Positions 48,003 to 58,823 of a DNA stretch of 64,000 nucleotides are shown here, piece by piece. Made by a program: the position numbers and the translations under genes. Within the stretch, counting starts at the first letter, position 1. Each line of letters begins with the position of its first letter. Source of the DNA: Aphidius gifuensis. Taxonomy: Eukaryota > Arthropoda > Insecta > Hymenoptera > Braconidae. Location of the stretch: NCBI RefSeq assembly GCF_014905175.1, contig NC_057793.1:9858001-9922000 (forward strand), given 5' to 3'. Under the pieces are notes generated by a model that was given only the letters and a program-made list of their open reading frames with translations, had not been told where the DNA came from and ran no database searches.

Positions 48003-50336
48003 ATGGTAAAATTAATTAAAAAGTAAATAATTATTCAAATGAAAATTAAATATTTTAGAATGCTTCAAGTTTTAAAATTGAAAATGGAATAATTAAAGGA
48101 GAAGAATGTCCATTTGTGGATCCAAATTATAACAACTGTGGAGAAATGTTGTTGGAAAAAATGAAAAATAATGTAAATACTGTTGGACAGGTAATTAAAA
48201 AATTTCTGTATTAGTTTGTTTTTTTAAAAAAAGAGATAATAATATTTGTTTTTTATGATAAACCAGGTTGATGCAGAAACTGGAAAAGAGGATACATTTG
48301 GAGACATGATGGACAGAAGTATAAGATGTGCTTTGTGGATGAAAAATAAAAATTTAAAACCAGGTGATGTTGTTGCAATTTGTACAAATAATCATTTAGA
48401 TTCAATCATTCTTTGTTTAGCATCTTTATACATTGGAGTTGTATTTAATCCATGGATTGACTTTGGATTGACCAAAGGTATAAACTATTTATCATTTGAT
48501 GTATATTTAAAATTAATAATACAAACAAATAAAAAGTATTTTTTAAATTTACATAGATGTTATGAGACATTTTATAAACTTGACAAAGCCAAAAGTTTTG
48601 TTTACCAATGAAGAAACAATTCAAACAGTACTTGAAGTTGCAAGAGAAGAAAATATTAATATCGAGATAATTGTCTTTGGTAGTGTTCCTGGTTTCCTGT
48701 CCTTCAATGACATAATTAATAAACAGGAAAAATTAAAAGTTGAAAACTTTGAGTGCACTAAATTTCAAAGTGTTGATCAACCAGCTGTTATCTTATATAC
48801 AAGTGGTACAAGTGGATTACAAAAAGGTATTTTAAAAGTGAAATATATATAATAATTGAACTGTAAAATTATTTTATTTTAAAAATATATTTATTGATGT
48901 TTAAAAAATATTTTTATTAAGGTGTACTTCTTTCGCACAAATCTATACATGGTAATATCAAATTAATGGCCAACATTAGTGATGCTAGTTGTACTGCATT
49001 GGTTTATTCTTCGTTGTGCTGGAATACTGGAATAATTTGTCCATTTTCGTTTATTGCACAAAATAGTAAACGTATTGTTGCAAATGATTTCAGTGGTAAA
49101 CAGCTGTGTGGATTCGTTGAAAAATATAAAGTATAATTATATCAATTAATAATAAAATTCGATTGTCCCATTGATATAAATTTTTTTTCTACAGATTAAT
49201 TGGATATTACTGGGGACAAGTTTAGCGAATCGTCTTGTAACATCAGGAGAAATGTCAAAATACGATATGTCATCGATTAAATATTTATGGATCACAGGTT
49301 CCATGTTTAAAGAAGAAACACAAAGAAAAATTCAAAAATTAATTCCATCAGCTCACATTTTTCAACGATATGGTAATCGAAATTTGAATTATTAAAATAC
49401 AAAAAAAACTGGCGAATAAATATCAAAGAGATTATATTATAAGATTTGAAATTAAATAAAAATAAAAATATTTATTTGAATGCTAGGTATGACAGAGTTT
49501 GGAGGTTTAGTAGTTCATCAAACGAACGATGAAAAATTAAATTCAATTGGAACAATAGCTAGAAACATGCAAATGAAAATTATTGATATAGTAAGTGGAA
49601 AAATATTGGGACCCAATGAAACAGGAGAGGCATGTTTCAAGTCACCTCATATGATGATTGAATATTACAATGACTTGGAAAAAACAAGAGAAGCAGTTGA
49701 CTCAGATGGTGACAATGATGATTGTTAAACAAATTATTATTTTTCATTTTTTAAATTCTTAAATTCATTGATATTTAATTGTTATTGTTTTTTTCTTTCA
49801 AGGCTGGATGCATACTGGTGATTTATGTTATTACGATGAAAATGGATTTATTTTTATAGTAGATAGATTAAAAGAACTTCTCAGGTGGGATGGATATCAC
49901 GTGCCGACAGTTGTTGTTGAACACTTGATACAAACATTTCCTGGAGTTGCTGAAGGTATGTCTGAAAAATTTTGTCACTTCTTTATTTAAATTTTAAACG
50001 ATCTTTTCTAACAGCTGCTGTTGTTGGTGTGCCAGATTTTGAAGATGACGAGAGACCATTAGCTTTCGTTACAAAACTGCCAAATGCAATTGTAATTATC
50101 TTTCTTGTATTTTCTAAAATGAATAACGATTAATAAAAAATTAATAAAACGAGTGTATTTTTTGTTTTTAGATATCTGAAAAAAATATTGAGAAATTAGT
50201 TGAGGATAATTTGCCAGATTATATGAGGCTAAGAGCTGGTGTTAAATTTTTAGATCACATGCCATACATTGCCTCAGGTAAAATTAATCGCTTCGAGTTG
50301 AAAAAAATTGCATCTGTTAATGCTCGATGTCAATGA
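48003..50336 (+). CDS. Acyl-CoA synthetase of the firefly-luciferase/4CL-like group
   Basis: Ten exons join in frame: 48003-48005 (ATG only), 48059-48190, 48267-48477, 48557-48826, 48922-49130, 49195-49372, 49487-49708, 49803-49955, 50015-50091 and 50172-50336 (539 residues). The adenylate-forming core is intact: YTSGTSGLQKG (P-loop, ~196-206), YGMTE (~334-338), HTGDLCYYD with DRLKELLRWDG, and the C-terminal catalytic lysine in SGKINR (~522). It should activate a carboxylic acid with ATP and load it on CoA; the substrate is unknown. Unlike luciferase and many peroxisomal relatives it ends ARCQ, not SKL, so it may not be peroxisomal. The one-codon first exon is inferred from frame and splice sites. 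Confidence 0.88.
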
Positions 50337-50930
50337 ACAATAATATAAGCTAAGTTGATCTTCATCTAAGTACAATTAATTGTATTTAAAATTTTATTCA
50401 ATAAATTGTGTAATTAACTGAATAATTACTAATTAATAATTATAATAAATGAAGTCATGACTCATTAGTCAGTAGATTAGTATACATGCACTGATTTCAT
50501 TTTAAATTCCACCATCCTTGGTGATTTATTTAAAATTTATAAATTTTTTTATGATTTGATGTCGGTATGAAGGCTTGTGCGAAATGTCAACATAAATCGA
50601 ACAAAAAAAAATCAAGACTTTGAAAACATGAATGAAAACGAAATGTTGTGCAATTATTGATCAATAATATAATTATCGACGTATATAATATATCGATCGA
50701 TTAAACAGATTTTTCGATAAATCGATTAATTTATTAAAAGGTTTATCGATGATGTGCTGCCATGTGCTGCCATGTGCTCCCACCAGCCATGAGGTTTCCA
50801 ATGTTTTTCCATGATATCATTGCTCCTCAGTCGCCTCAGTCTGAGTTAACCTGTGCAAATACTAAAATACAATTGTGCTTAAAATAAATTTATCAGTTTG
50901 AAAACCAATTATCCATAATCACACATAATC
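50337..50930. promoter_or_regulatory. Upstream region of MATH-BTB copy 1
   Basis: It contains a block homologous to the region upstream of copy 2: AGTCATGACTCATTAGTCAG at 50453-50472 includes an AP-1-type TGACTCA. A cluster of ATCGAT/CGATTAAT motifs at 50686-50755 recurs upstream of the other copies. The likely leader is at about 50830-50930 (GTTAACCTGTGCAAATACT). Confidence 0.55.
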
Positions 50931-52013
50931 ATGGCAGTATTTGCTGGACGTAGCCAGGATTCGGCTATAGTTAAAATTATTACGTCAAACCGAGACTATG
51001 TTACTGATACGGAAACTTGTGAATTTACATTTGAATGGAAACTTAAAGAGTCCAATCAGTTTTTTAGCAAAACAACAATTGATTCACCAACTTTTTCATC
51101 TAATTATTCTGATTTTAACGATGAATGGATTTTAAAAATAAATCCGCATTATAAATCCATGTGTGAAGATACATTTGTTTCGGTAGAGCTACAACTTTTA
51201 TCAATTGATGTATTTAAAAATGCTTCACAATTGCAAACAAAATGTAAAATATCAATTAATGAGAAAAATAAAATAACTAAAGAATATAATTTTAGTAAAC
51301 ATCAAGAAAAAATTACATGGGATAATTATATTTTAAGATCAACCTTAACAACTCCAATGTTGTTAGAAAAGAGAAAGCTTAAAATTTGTTGTACAATAAC
51401 AATGTCTAAAAAACAAACGAATTATTATTCTGATGTAATTTCAACATTTCCTGCAACACAACAATTAAGTGCAGATTTGGAAAAAATTTTGTTAAATGAA
51501 CAATTATCTGATGTTACCATTCAAGTGGGTCAAAAATCATTTCATGCCATCAAAGGAATTCTTGCAGCACGTAGTCCTGTGTTTGCTGCAATGTTTAATC
51601 ATGAACAATTAAAAGAAAATAAAAAAAACGAAGTTGTCATTGAAGATATTGATGAAGATGTTTTTGAAGAATTTTTACATTTTATTTATACTGGTAAATC
51701 ACCAAATATTGTCTCAATGCCAATGGAACTACTTATTGTTGCTGAAAAATATCAGGTTGATTGTCTTAAAATTATTTGTGAAAAATTTATGTGTGGAATG
51801 ATAGATATTGATAATGTTGCAAGTATACTTGTTTGTTCTGATAGATATAATCTTGAAAAACTGAATGAAAAGTGTATAGAATTTATGAAAAAAAAATTAC
51901 GATCTGTTATGTCAAATGAAACATTTAAAAATTACAAACAAAAACATCCTAAGGTTTTTGTAAATGTTCTTGAGGAGTTGCTGTTGTCAGCAAATATAGT
52001 TGGTTATATTTAA
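50931..52013 (+). CDS. MATH-BTB (SPOP-like) protein, array copy 1
   Basis: A single exon of 360 residues. The MATH/TRAF-like domain covers about residues 22-158 (CEFTFEWKLKE, then FSSNYSDFNDEWILKI, ending LKICCTITMSKK). The BTB domain is about 180-290 (QLSDVTIQVGQKSFHAIKG, ARSPVFAAMFNHEQLKEN, EDVFEEFLHFIYTGK). A 3-box/BACK-like tail follows (AEKYQVDCLKIICEKF). The family member SPOP uses MATH to hold substrates and BTB to bind Cullin-3, making it a ubiquitin-ligase adaptor. The residue normally His in the BTB AHK motif is Ile here. No nuclear-localisation tail as in SPOP is visible. Intact, with a stop matching copy 2. Confidence 0.92.
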   Translation: MAVFAGRSQDSAIVKIITSNRDYVTDTETCEFTFEWKLKESNQFFSKTTIDSPTFSSNYSDFNDEWILKINPHYKSMCEDTFVSVELQLLSIDVFKNASQLQTKCKISINEKNKITKEYNFSKHQEKITWDNYILRSTLTTPMLLEKRKLKICCTITMSKKQTNYYSDVISTFPATQQLSADLEKILLNEQLSDVTIQVGQKSFHAIKGILAARSPVFAAMFNHEQLKENKKNEVVIEDIDEDVFEEFLHFIYTGKSPNIVSMPMELLIVAEKYQVDCLKIICEKFMCGMIDIDNVASILVCSDRYNLEKLNEKCIEFMKKKLRSVMSNETFKNYKQKHPKVFVNVLEELLLSANIVGYI

Positions 52014-53043
52014 GTAAGTCGTAAAATGAAAAACTTCTATTGGTTTTGTTTAAAAAAAAAAAGTAAAAGAAAGCAATTGTAACGATTTTTTGAAGACATT
52101 TTGATATAACTTACTTACATACTTAATTTTTTTTTAAACTACTATTGTAATAAAAAAGAAATAAAAAATATGAAAAATAATTTTTTATCAATAGACTTTT
52201 TTTCAAAAAAAAACCTTATAATCATTTTCTAGTTTTTAAGTTTGTTTTTAGAGAATAAATATTATTTTTAAATTTGTTGCATTGTTATGAAATTCAACTG
52301 TCATGTATTCATAATAAGTATTCAAAAAAAAGAGAAAAATTTATCTTGATATTTATATAATATGTGTTATATATAACTTATAATTTATAAATTTTAAATG
52401 TTATTATAATAACATTTAATGTGTTATATATAACTTATAATTTATAACACATATTATATAAATATCAAGATAAATTTTTCTCTTTTTTTTCGCAGGTTTT
52501 TTAACTTCAGGTTTTTGAAATTTTATTTAATTAATTGTGTTATTAAAATAAATGGAGTCATGACTCATCAATCAGTACATCCATGCTATACATGCACTGA
52601 TTTCATTCGAAATTCTACGATTTTTGGTGATTCATTTAAAATTTATATAAATTTTTCTATGATAATTTGATGTTGCTATGAATGTTTGTACGACATGTCG
52701 AGAAAAATCGAACAAAAAAAAACCAAAGCAATTTATTTTTTTTAAATTAATTTTTGTATTAATAGAAATGTTATTTTATGATAGAAAATCTTATGCATAT
52801 TATCATGATAATCAATAATAATTATCGACGTTTATAATATATCAATCGAATGTATAAATCTTTCGATAAATCGATTAATTTATTAAAAAATTTATCGATG
52901 ATATTCCATTAGCCATCAGCTGACAGCTGTCTAAAGCAAAAGCAGTCTAAGTTAACCTGTGCAAATACTGGAACATAATTGTACCTAAGAGAAATTTATT
53001 TATTTATCAGTTTGAAAACCAATTATAATTAATATACGTCATC
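52014..53043. other. Intergenic region between MATH-BTB copies 1 and 2
   Basis: It holds the 3' flank of copy 1 (whose first 120 bases recur after copy 4), a perfect long palindrome (52324-52490), then the upstream block shared with copy 1 (GAGTCATGACTCAT at 52555, ATCGAT cluster at 52825-52902, leader with GTTAACCTGTGCAAATAC). Confidence 0.6.
52324..52490. repeat. Foldback element with perfect 48-bp arms
   Basis: Arms 52324-52371 and 52443-52490 are exact reverse complements (A8-GAGAAAAATTT..., mirrored by ...AAATTTTTCTC-T8). The 71-base centre repeats TATATAACTTATAATTTA directly and has its own small inverted repeat. It may be a MITE or a foldback structure formed during replication. No coding content. 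Confidence 0.9.
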
Positions 53044-54138
53044 ATGTCAGTGCTTGCTGGACCTAGCCAGGATTCCGGTGTTGTTACACTTATCATGTCG
53101 AACCAAGACTATGTTAATGATACGGAAACTTGTGAATTTACATATGAATGGGAACTTAAAAACCCCAGTCAGTTTCTTGGCAAAACAACAATTGATTCTC
53201 CAATTTTTTCATCTAATTACTCTGATTTTAACGATGAATGGATTTTGAAAATAAGGCCGAATTTTAAATCCATAATATATGAAGAAGGTACATATGTTTC
53301 AGTACAGCTACAACTCTTATCACTTAGTCTATTCAAAAATACTTTACAATTAGAAACAAAATGTAAAATATCATTTAATGATAAAAATGTAATAACTAAA
53401 GAATATAATTTTAGTAAACATCAAGAAAAAATTGCATGGAATAATTATATTTTAAGATCAACCTTATCAACTGAATTTATGGATAGTTTTTTACAAAAGA
53501 ATGAACTTAAAATTTGTTGTACAATAACAATGTCTAAAAAACCAACGAATAATTATTCTGATATAATTTCAACATTTAATGCAACACAACAACTGAATGT
53601 CAACTGGAAAAAACTTTTGTTAAGTGGAAAATCAGCTGATGTTACCATTCAAGTGGGTCAAAAATCATTTCCTGCCATCAAAGGAATTCTTGCAGTACGT
53701 AGTCCTGTTTTTTCTGCAATGTTTAATCACGAACAATTAAAAGAAAATGAAAATAATGAAGTTGTCATTGAAGATATTGATGAAGATGTTTTTGAAGAAT
53801 TTTTACATTATATTTATACTGGTGAATCACCAAATATTAACAAAATGCCAATGGAACTACTTGCTGTTGCTGAAAAATATCAGGTTGATTGTCTTAAAAA
53901 TGTTTGTGAAAAAGTTATTGGTGGAACGATAAATTTTGATAATGTTGCAAGTTTACTTGTTTGTTCTGATAGATATAATCTTGAACAACTGAATGAAAAA
54001 TGTTTAAAATTTATGAAAAGAAATTTACGAGCTGTTATGTTAAATGAAACATTTAAAGTTGACAAAAAAAAACATCCTGAATTTTTTTTGAGTGTTCTTG
54101 AAGAGTTGCTATTGTCAGCTAAATCAGTTAATTTTTAA
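53044..54138 (+). CDS. MATH-BTB (SPOP-like) protein, array copy 2
   Basis: A single exon of 364 residues, the closest relative of copy 1 in the window. MATH is at about 22-162 (CEFTYEWELKNPSQF, FSSNYSDFNDEWILKI, LKICCTITMSKK). BTB is at about 183-295 (SADVTIQVGQKSFPAIKG, VRSPVFSAMFNHEQLKEN, EDVFEEFLHYIYTGE), then AEKYQVDCLKNVCEK and a C-terminal helical tail ending LLLSAKSVNF. Predicted role as in copy 1, a Cullin-3 substrate adaptor. Relative to copy 1 it has a 3-4 residue insertion in the MATH loop around IIYEEGTYVSVQLQ, the kind of change expected if substrate surfaces are diversifying. The reading frame is intact. Confidence 0.92.
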   Translation: MSVLAGPSQDSGVVTLIMSNQDYVNDTETCEFTYEWELKNPSQFLGKTTIDSPIFSSNYSDFNDEWILKIRPNFKSIIYEEGTYVSVQLQLLSLSLFKNTLQLETKCKISFNDKNVITKEYNFSKHQEKIAWNNYILRSTLSTEFMDSFLQKNELKICCTITMSKKPTNNYSDIISTFNATQQLNVNWKKLLLSGKSADVTIQVGQKSFPAIKGILAVRSPVFSAMFNHEQLKENENNEVVIEDIDEDVFEEFLHYIYTGESPNINKMPMELLAVAEKYQVDCLKNVCEKVIGGTINFDNVASLLVCSDRYNLEQLNEKCLKFMKRNLRAVMLNETFKVDKKKHPEFFLSVLEELLLSAKSVNF

Positions 54139-55974
54139 TAGTTAAGTAAGTCGTAAAATAAAAAATTTCCATTGGTTTTGTTATTATTATTGTTTTTTTT
54201 TTTCCAGTTTTTAAGTTTGTTTTTGGAAAAGAAATATTATTTTTAAATTTCTCATTTTGATATAAAATTCAACTGTCATGTATTCATAATAATATTCAAA
54301 ATTTATAACACTAATATCTAAATAAATACCTATAGATAAATTCTTCCCTTGTTTCCACTGATTTTCTAGTTTTTTTTTTAACTACAATTTCTACATCAAT
54401 GGACAATTTCCTTAAAAAAATAAAAAAGAATATTAATTTCTAAGGTGTTAAAAAAATTAGCATCAATTATTTAAAATGTATATAGTGTTTAAAGTATTTT
54501 TTCAACCATCTGATCCATTTTTCAATTGACATGCAAGTTCCTGAATAGTTGATGCAAGTTTGACTAATTGTTTGTTGATTTCTCCGAACTCTTGGATATA
54601 CCGCATTGTCAGTATAGTATCATCAGTAAAACGGAGTACGTTATTTCTCAGTGACTTGTTGCTTTAATCTGAATTTAAAGAAAAATAAATGAATTAGAAC
54701 ATTTTATAACATAAGATACTCATTTACTATTTCAAAAATATTAATTATATTAATATACATACGGAGTTTTTTGTGGAGACTACTGTTGTACTTGTTGAAA
54801 TGTTGTTCTTAATTCTTTAGCATAAGAATTTGCTGATTGTAAATCAACGTATGGTGCACATGCTCATTCAATTAATAATTGTGTTAATTACGTAATTAAC
54901 TTGAATTCATATTGAATTCAAATATTTTATAAACTGACCATCATCTGATTCAGTTGCGATTCACCAAGTATAATTGATCCTAGTAATTTAAAAATTTGAT
55001 AAGATAACTAAGCCTAGAAGCTGAGCTGATAAAAATGTTTCTTATAACAGTGCTGATAATGTAAATGAAATAAACAAAAAAAATTATTAAACTTACATTT
55101 TTTATATCAACAGTTCCATCATCAGATTCTGCAGCTTCTTCTGAAATAAGTACAGATTTTTTTTTCTATTTTATTTGTTATTATTGTACTTTACATTATC
55201 TAATATTGTCAATAATTGAATCAGTTATTTAATGAGGATGTAATGTTGACATTGTCATTTTGCGACAATAATATGTATATGAAAGTGTGTGTTTGTGTGA
55301 AAAAAATAAATTTTATTTATAAAAATCGTTTAGGCTTTCTGAAGTATGGAGACTCTGGACTGCTCTGGACAGCTGTTTTTTATGATTTGAAGTTCGTACA
55401 AAACGTTAAAAAATCGAACAAAAAAAACCAAGACTCGCAGCATAAAAGTTATTTCGAAAAAATGCTGTACTTACTGTTTGTTTATTATAAAAAATATTAT
55501 TTTATAATAAAAATTGCTAATTATAGTTTATATATGATTATCATTATAGTTATTAAGCGGCATATATAAAAGGGTATTTATATCAATTGCAATCAATCGT
55601 TTGTAGTTTGTATAGACTTTTCGATTAATCGAGTGGTTTATGTAACGATTTATAGATGTGATGATAAAACATCCCAAGAAGTTGATATGAGGGGAGTTAT
55701 ATAAGGCAATTTACTGAAGTTAGTTAATAGCTATAGTTCAGGGCATAAAATTTCCCCTACTTATCCTTAAAAATATTTGATGCCGTGTCTCCTTCTCCCA
55801 ATACAAACTAACTGTGGTAAATTCTATTTTATCTGGACTCTGCCTATAGTGAGAATTGGTGAGAATTTCTTATTTTTATCGCGGGTCCATCTTAGTTAAG
55901 TTGTACAAATACGCAAATACGTTGTGCCAAAAAAAAGTTTATCAATATAAAAACGAATATTAATTAACACAATC
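54139..55974. other. Intergenic region between MATH-BTB copies 2 and 3
   Basis: Contains remnants of a minus-strand multi-exon gene (54502-55140, listed separately). A block at 55225-55440 and the module at 55595-55665 recur between copies 3 and 4. The promoter-proximal sequence (AAATACGCAAATACGTTGTG near 55910) is shared with copies 4 and 5. Confidence 0.55.
54502..55140 (-). pseudogene. Remnant of an unidentified multi-exon coiled-coil gene
   Basis: Minus-strand exon-like pieces: 55097-55140 (open as EEAAESDDGTVDIKN between an AG acceptor and GTAAGT donor); a piece around 54930-54985 (LGSIILGESQLNQMM); one around 54785-54865 (APYVDLQSANSYAKELRTTF, then a stop after QQVQQ); and a last piece ending 54502 (RNNVLRFTDDTILTMRYIQE, then LASTIQELACQLKNGSDG, stop). 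The last piece is amphipathic and probably helical. I do not recognise the family. Pieces do not all join cleanly, so this looks like a decaying gene; a partial second copy of the first exon lies at 57863-57906. Confidence 0.4.
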
Positions 55975-57033
55975 ATGTCAGTACTTGATGGACTTATAAC
56001 CCACGGTTCCATGAATCTTGTAATGTCAAAACAAAACTATGTTACTGGTATGGAAACTTGTGAATTTACATATGAGTGGAAAATTAAAAACTTCAGTGAG
56101 TGGAACCATAAAATAATTGAATCACCAAGTTTTTCTTCTCATTTTTCTGATTTTAAAGATAATTGGACTTTGAAAATATATCGTGGAACTTGTAACATTC
56201 TTGGTGATGATAGATTATATAAAGCGGTTGATCTACAGATTCAATCATTTAATAATACCTCACATTTACAAACAGAATGTAAAATGTCAATTAATAATAA
56301 AAACGAACAAACTCGAAAATATGATTTTAAAAAATTTCTACAAAGAATTACATGGGATAGATATATTTTGACTTCAAACTTGTTAGAACCAAATAATGGA
56401 TATTTACAAAATGATGAACTTAAAATTTGTTGTACAATAACAATGTCCAAAAAACGAATGAACAATTCTGATGTAATTTCAACATTTGATGCAACACAAC
56501 AATTGAGTGCAGACTTAAAAAAAATTTTGTTAACTAAACAATTATCTGATGTTACCATTCAAGTGGGTCAAAAATCATTTCCTGCCATCAAAGGAATTCT
56601 TGGAGCACGCAGTCCTGTTTTTTTTGCAATGTTTAATCATAAACAATTAAAAGAAAATCAAAAAAACGAAGTTGTTATTGAAGATATTGATGAAGATGTT
56701 TTTGAAGAATTTTTACTTTTTATTTATACTGATAAATCACCAAATATTGAAAAAATGCCAATGGAACTACTTGCTGCGGCTGAAAAATATCAGGTTGATT
56801 GTCTTAAAAATGCTTGTGAAAAAGTTATATGTGGAACGATAAATTTAAATAATGTTGCAAGTTTACTCGTTATTTCTGATAAATATAATCTTGAAATACT
56901 GAATGAAAATTGTTTAGAATTTATGAAAAAAAATTTACGAGCTGTTTGGTCAAATGAAACATTTAAAGTTGAGAAAAAAAAACATTCTGAATTTTTTTTA
57001 AATGTTCTTGAGAAATTGTTGTTGTTGTCATAA
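55975..57033 (+). CDS. MATH-BTB (SPOP-like) protein, array copy 3
   Basis: A single exon of 352 residues. MATH is at about 22-150 (CEFTYEWKIKNFSEW, FSSHFSDFKDNWTLKI, LKICCTITMSKKR). BTB is at about 171-282 (QLSDVTIQVGQKSFPAIKG, ARSPVFFAMFNHKQLKEN, EDVFEEFLLFIYTDK), followed by AEKYQVDCLKNACEKVICG. It belongs to a second subgroup with copies 4 and 5, marked by the opening THGSMNLVMSK and a KNFS-type MATH segment. BTB sequence is nearly identical to the other copies while the MATH loops differ much more, consistent with a constant Cullin-3 face and variable substrate face. It ends earlier than copies 1 and 2 (LEKLLLLS). Confidence 0.92.
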   Translation: MSVLDGLITHGSMNLVMSKQNYVTGMETCEFTYEWKIKNFSEWNHKIIESPSFSSHFSDFKDNWTLKIYRGTCNILGDDRLYKAVDLQIQSFNNTSHLQTECKMSINNKNEQTRKYDFKKFLQRITWDRYILTSNLLEPNNGYLQNDELKICCTITMSKKRMNNSDVISTFDATQQLSADLKKILLTKQLSDVTIQVGQKSFPAIKGILGARSPVFFAMFNHKQLKENQKNEVVIEDIDEDVFEEFLLFIYTDKSPNIEKMPMELLAAAEKYQVDCLKNACEKVICGTINLNNVASLLVISDKYNLEILNENCLEFMKKNLRAVWSNETFKVEKKKHSEFFLNVLEKLLLLS

Positions 57034-57862
57034 AATAAAAAATATTCATTGGTGTTTTGTTTGAACAAAAAAAAAAAAAAACTTTCAGTTTTATATATTT
57101 TATTAACATTTTGAAATAACTTACTTAATTTTTTCTAAAACTCTATTGTAATAAAAAAAAAAAATAGAATATTCAAAAATAAATTTTTATCAATAGACTA
57201 TTTTCTTATAAAATTCATCTGTCGTGCATATATTCATAATAATATTTGGATTCTGTAATATTATATATATACAACTTAAAAAAAAAAAAAATTATATCCT
57301 TAAAGTATATCAAGCTTTTCAGGTGTCAGATGTATTCCCAAATGATAAAAAAAAAAAATCTTGGATAAGCATGCCTGCTTATTATATGTTATCAGTTTTA
57401 TTTAGAATCGATGACTCACTACAGAATTTTGGCTTATCAGTAATACAAACAAAAAGATAAAACATTTAATGATTTATTCATTCTATTATATTTATTTTGT
57501 TCTGTATATTTTTTATTATTATTAGACAAAATGACTAAAACAAAATTTATGAATATAGACAAAAAAATTAACAATAAAAGTTGTAAATTATTTATTTTAA
57601 AACACAGAGTCGTTTTATTATACTTATCTGATTCTACATATTTTTTTTTTATTATTAGACAAAATGACTGTAAAACAAAATTCTTGAATATAGAGAAAAA
57701 ATCAACAGTATAAGTTGTAAATTATTTGATTTAAAACGCAGAGTCTTTTTATTATGATACATAATGTGTATATTTCATGAGAAGATGTGCTGATAAAAAT
57801 GTTTCATATAACAGTGCTGATAATGTAAATGAAATAAACAAAAAATACTATATCAAACTTAC

Positions 57863-57906
57863 ATTTTTTATATCAACAGTTTCATTATCAGATTCTGCAG
57901 CTTCTT
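57863..57906 (-). pseudogene. Duplicate of the first exon piece of the unidentified gene
   Basis: It reads EEAAESDNETVDIKN up to a GTAAGT donor, matching 55097-55140. The acceptor AG present in the other copy is TTGG here, so splicing would fail. No matching downstream exons were found nearby. Confidence 0.5.
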
Positions 57907-58070
57907 CCAAAATAAGTACAGATTTTTTTTTTCTATTTTATTTGTTATTAATTATTATTGTACTTTTTATAATCTAATATTGTTAATAATAATAATACAA
58001 TTGAATCAGTTATTTAATGAGAATGTGATATGACACTGTAATGTTGACATTGTCAGTTTGCAACAATAAT

Positions 58071-58240
<170 letters not shown>

Positions 58241-58823
58241 GAATAATAATATAATAATAATAATTTATTATATATAAAAAACGTTTAGACTCTCTGAAGT
58301 CCGGAGTCTTTGGACAGCTGTTTGTTTATGATTTGAAGTTCGTACAAAACGTAGAAAAATCGAATAAAAAAAAAACCAAGACTTTGGCAACATAAAAGAA
58401 TATTGTACTTTGTCTTATTATTATAATTTATAAAAAATATTATTTCTAATAAAAAATTTTTAATTATAGCATTCTATATGTAATATGATTAACATTATAG
58501 TTATCAAGGCAATATAAAAGGTATATTAATCATTAATTTGTAGTTTGTACAGATTTTTCGATTAATTGCGATTAGTTAATGTAACGATTTATCGATGATG
58601 AAGCGTCCCATGAGGATGAGGGGATTCCCATTGTGCCTTTTTGTGTCTAGATATAACTAGATATCTATCTGGACTCTACCTATCATATGTAGTGGGAATC
58701 TCTCTGAATCTGTCATTTTCAATTTTCATCGCGGGTCCACTGAGTTGAGTTGTACATATACGCAAATACGTTGTGCCAAAAAAAAACTTATTAATCGCAA
58801 AACGAATATTAATTAACACGATC

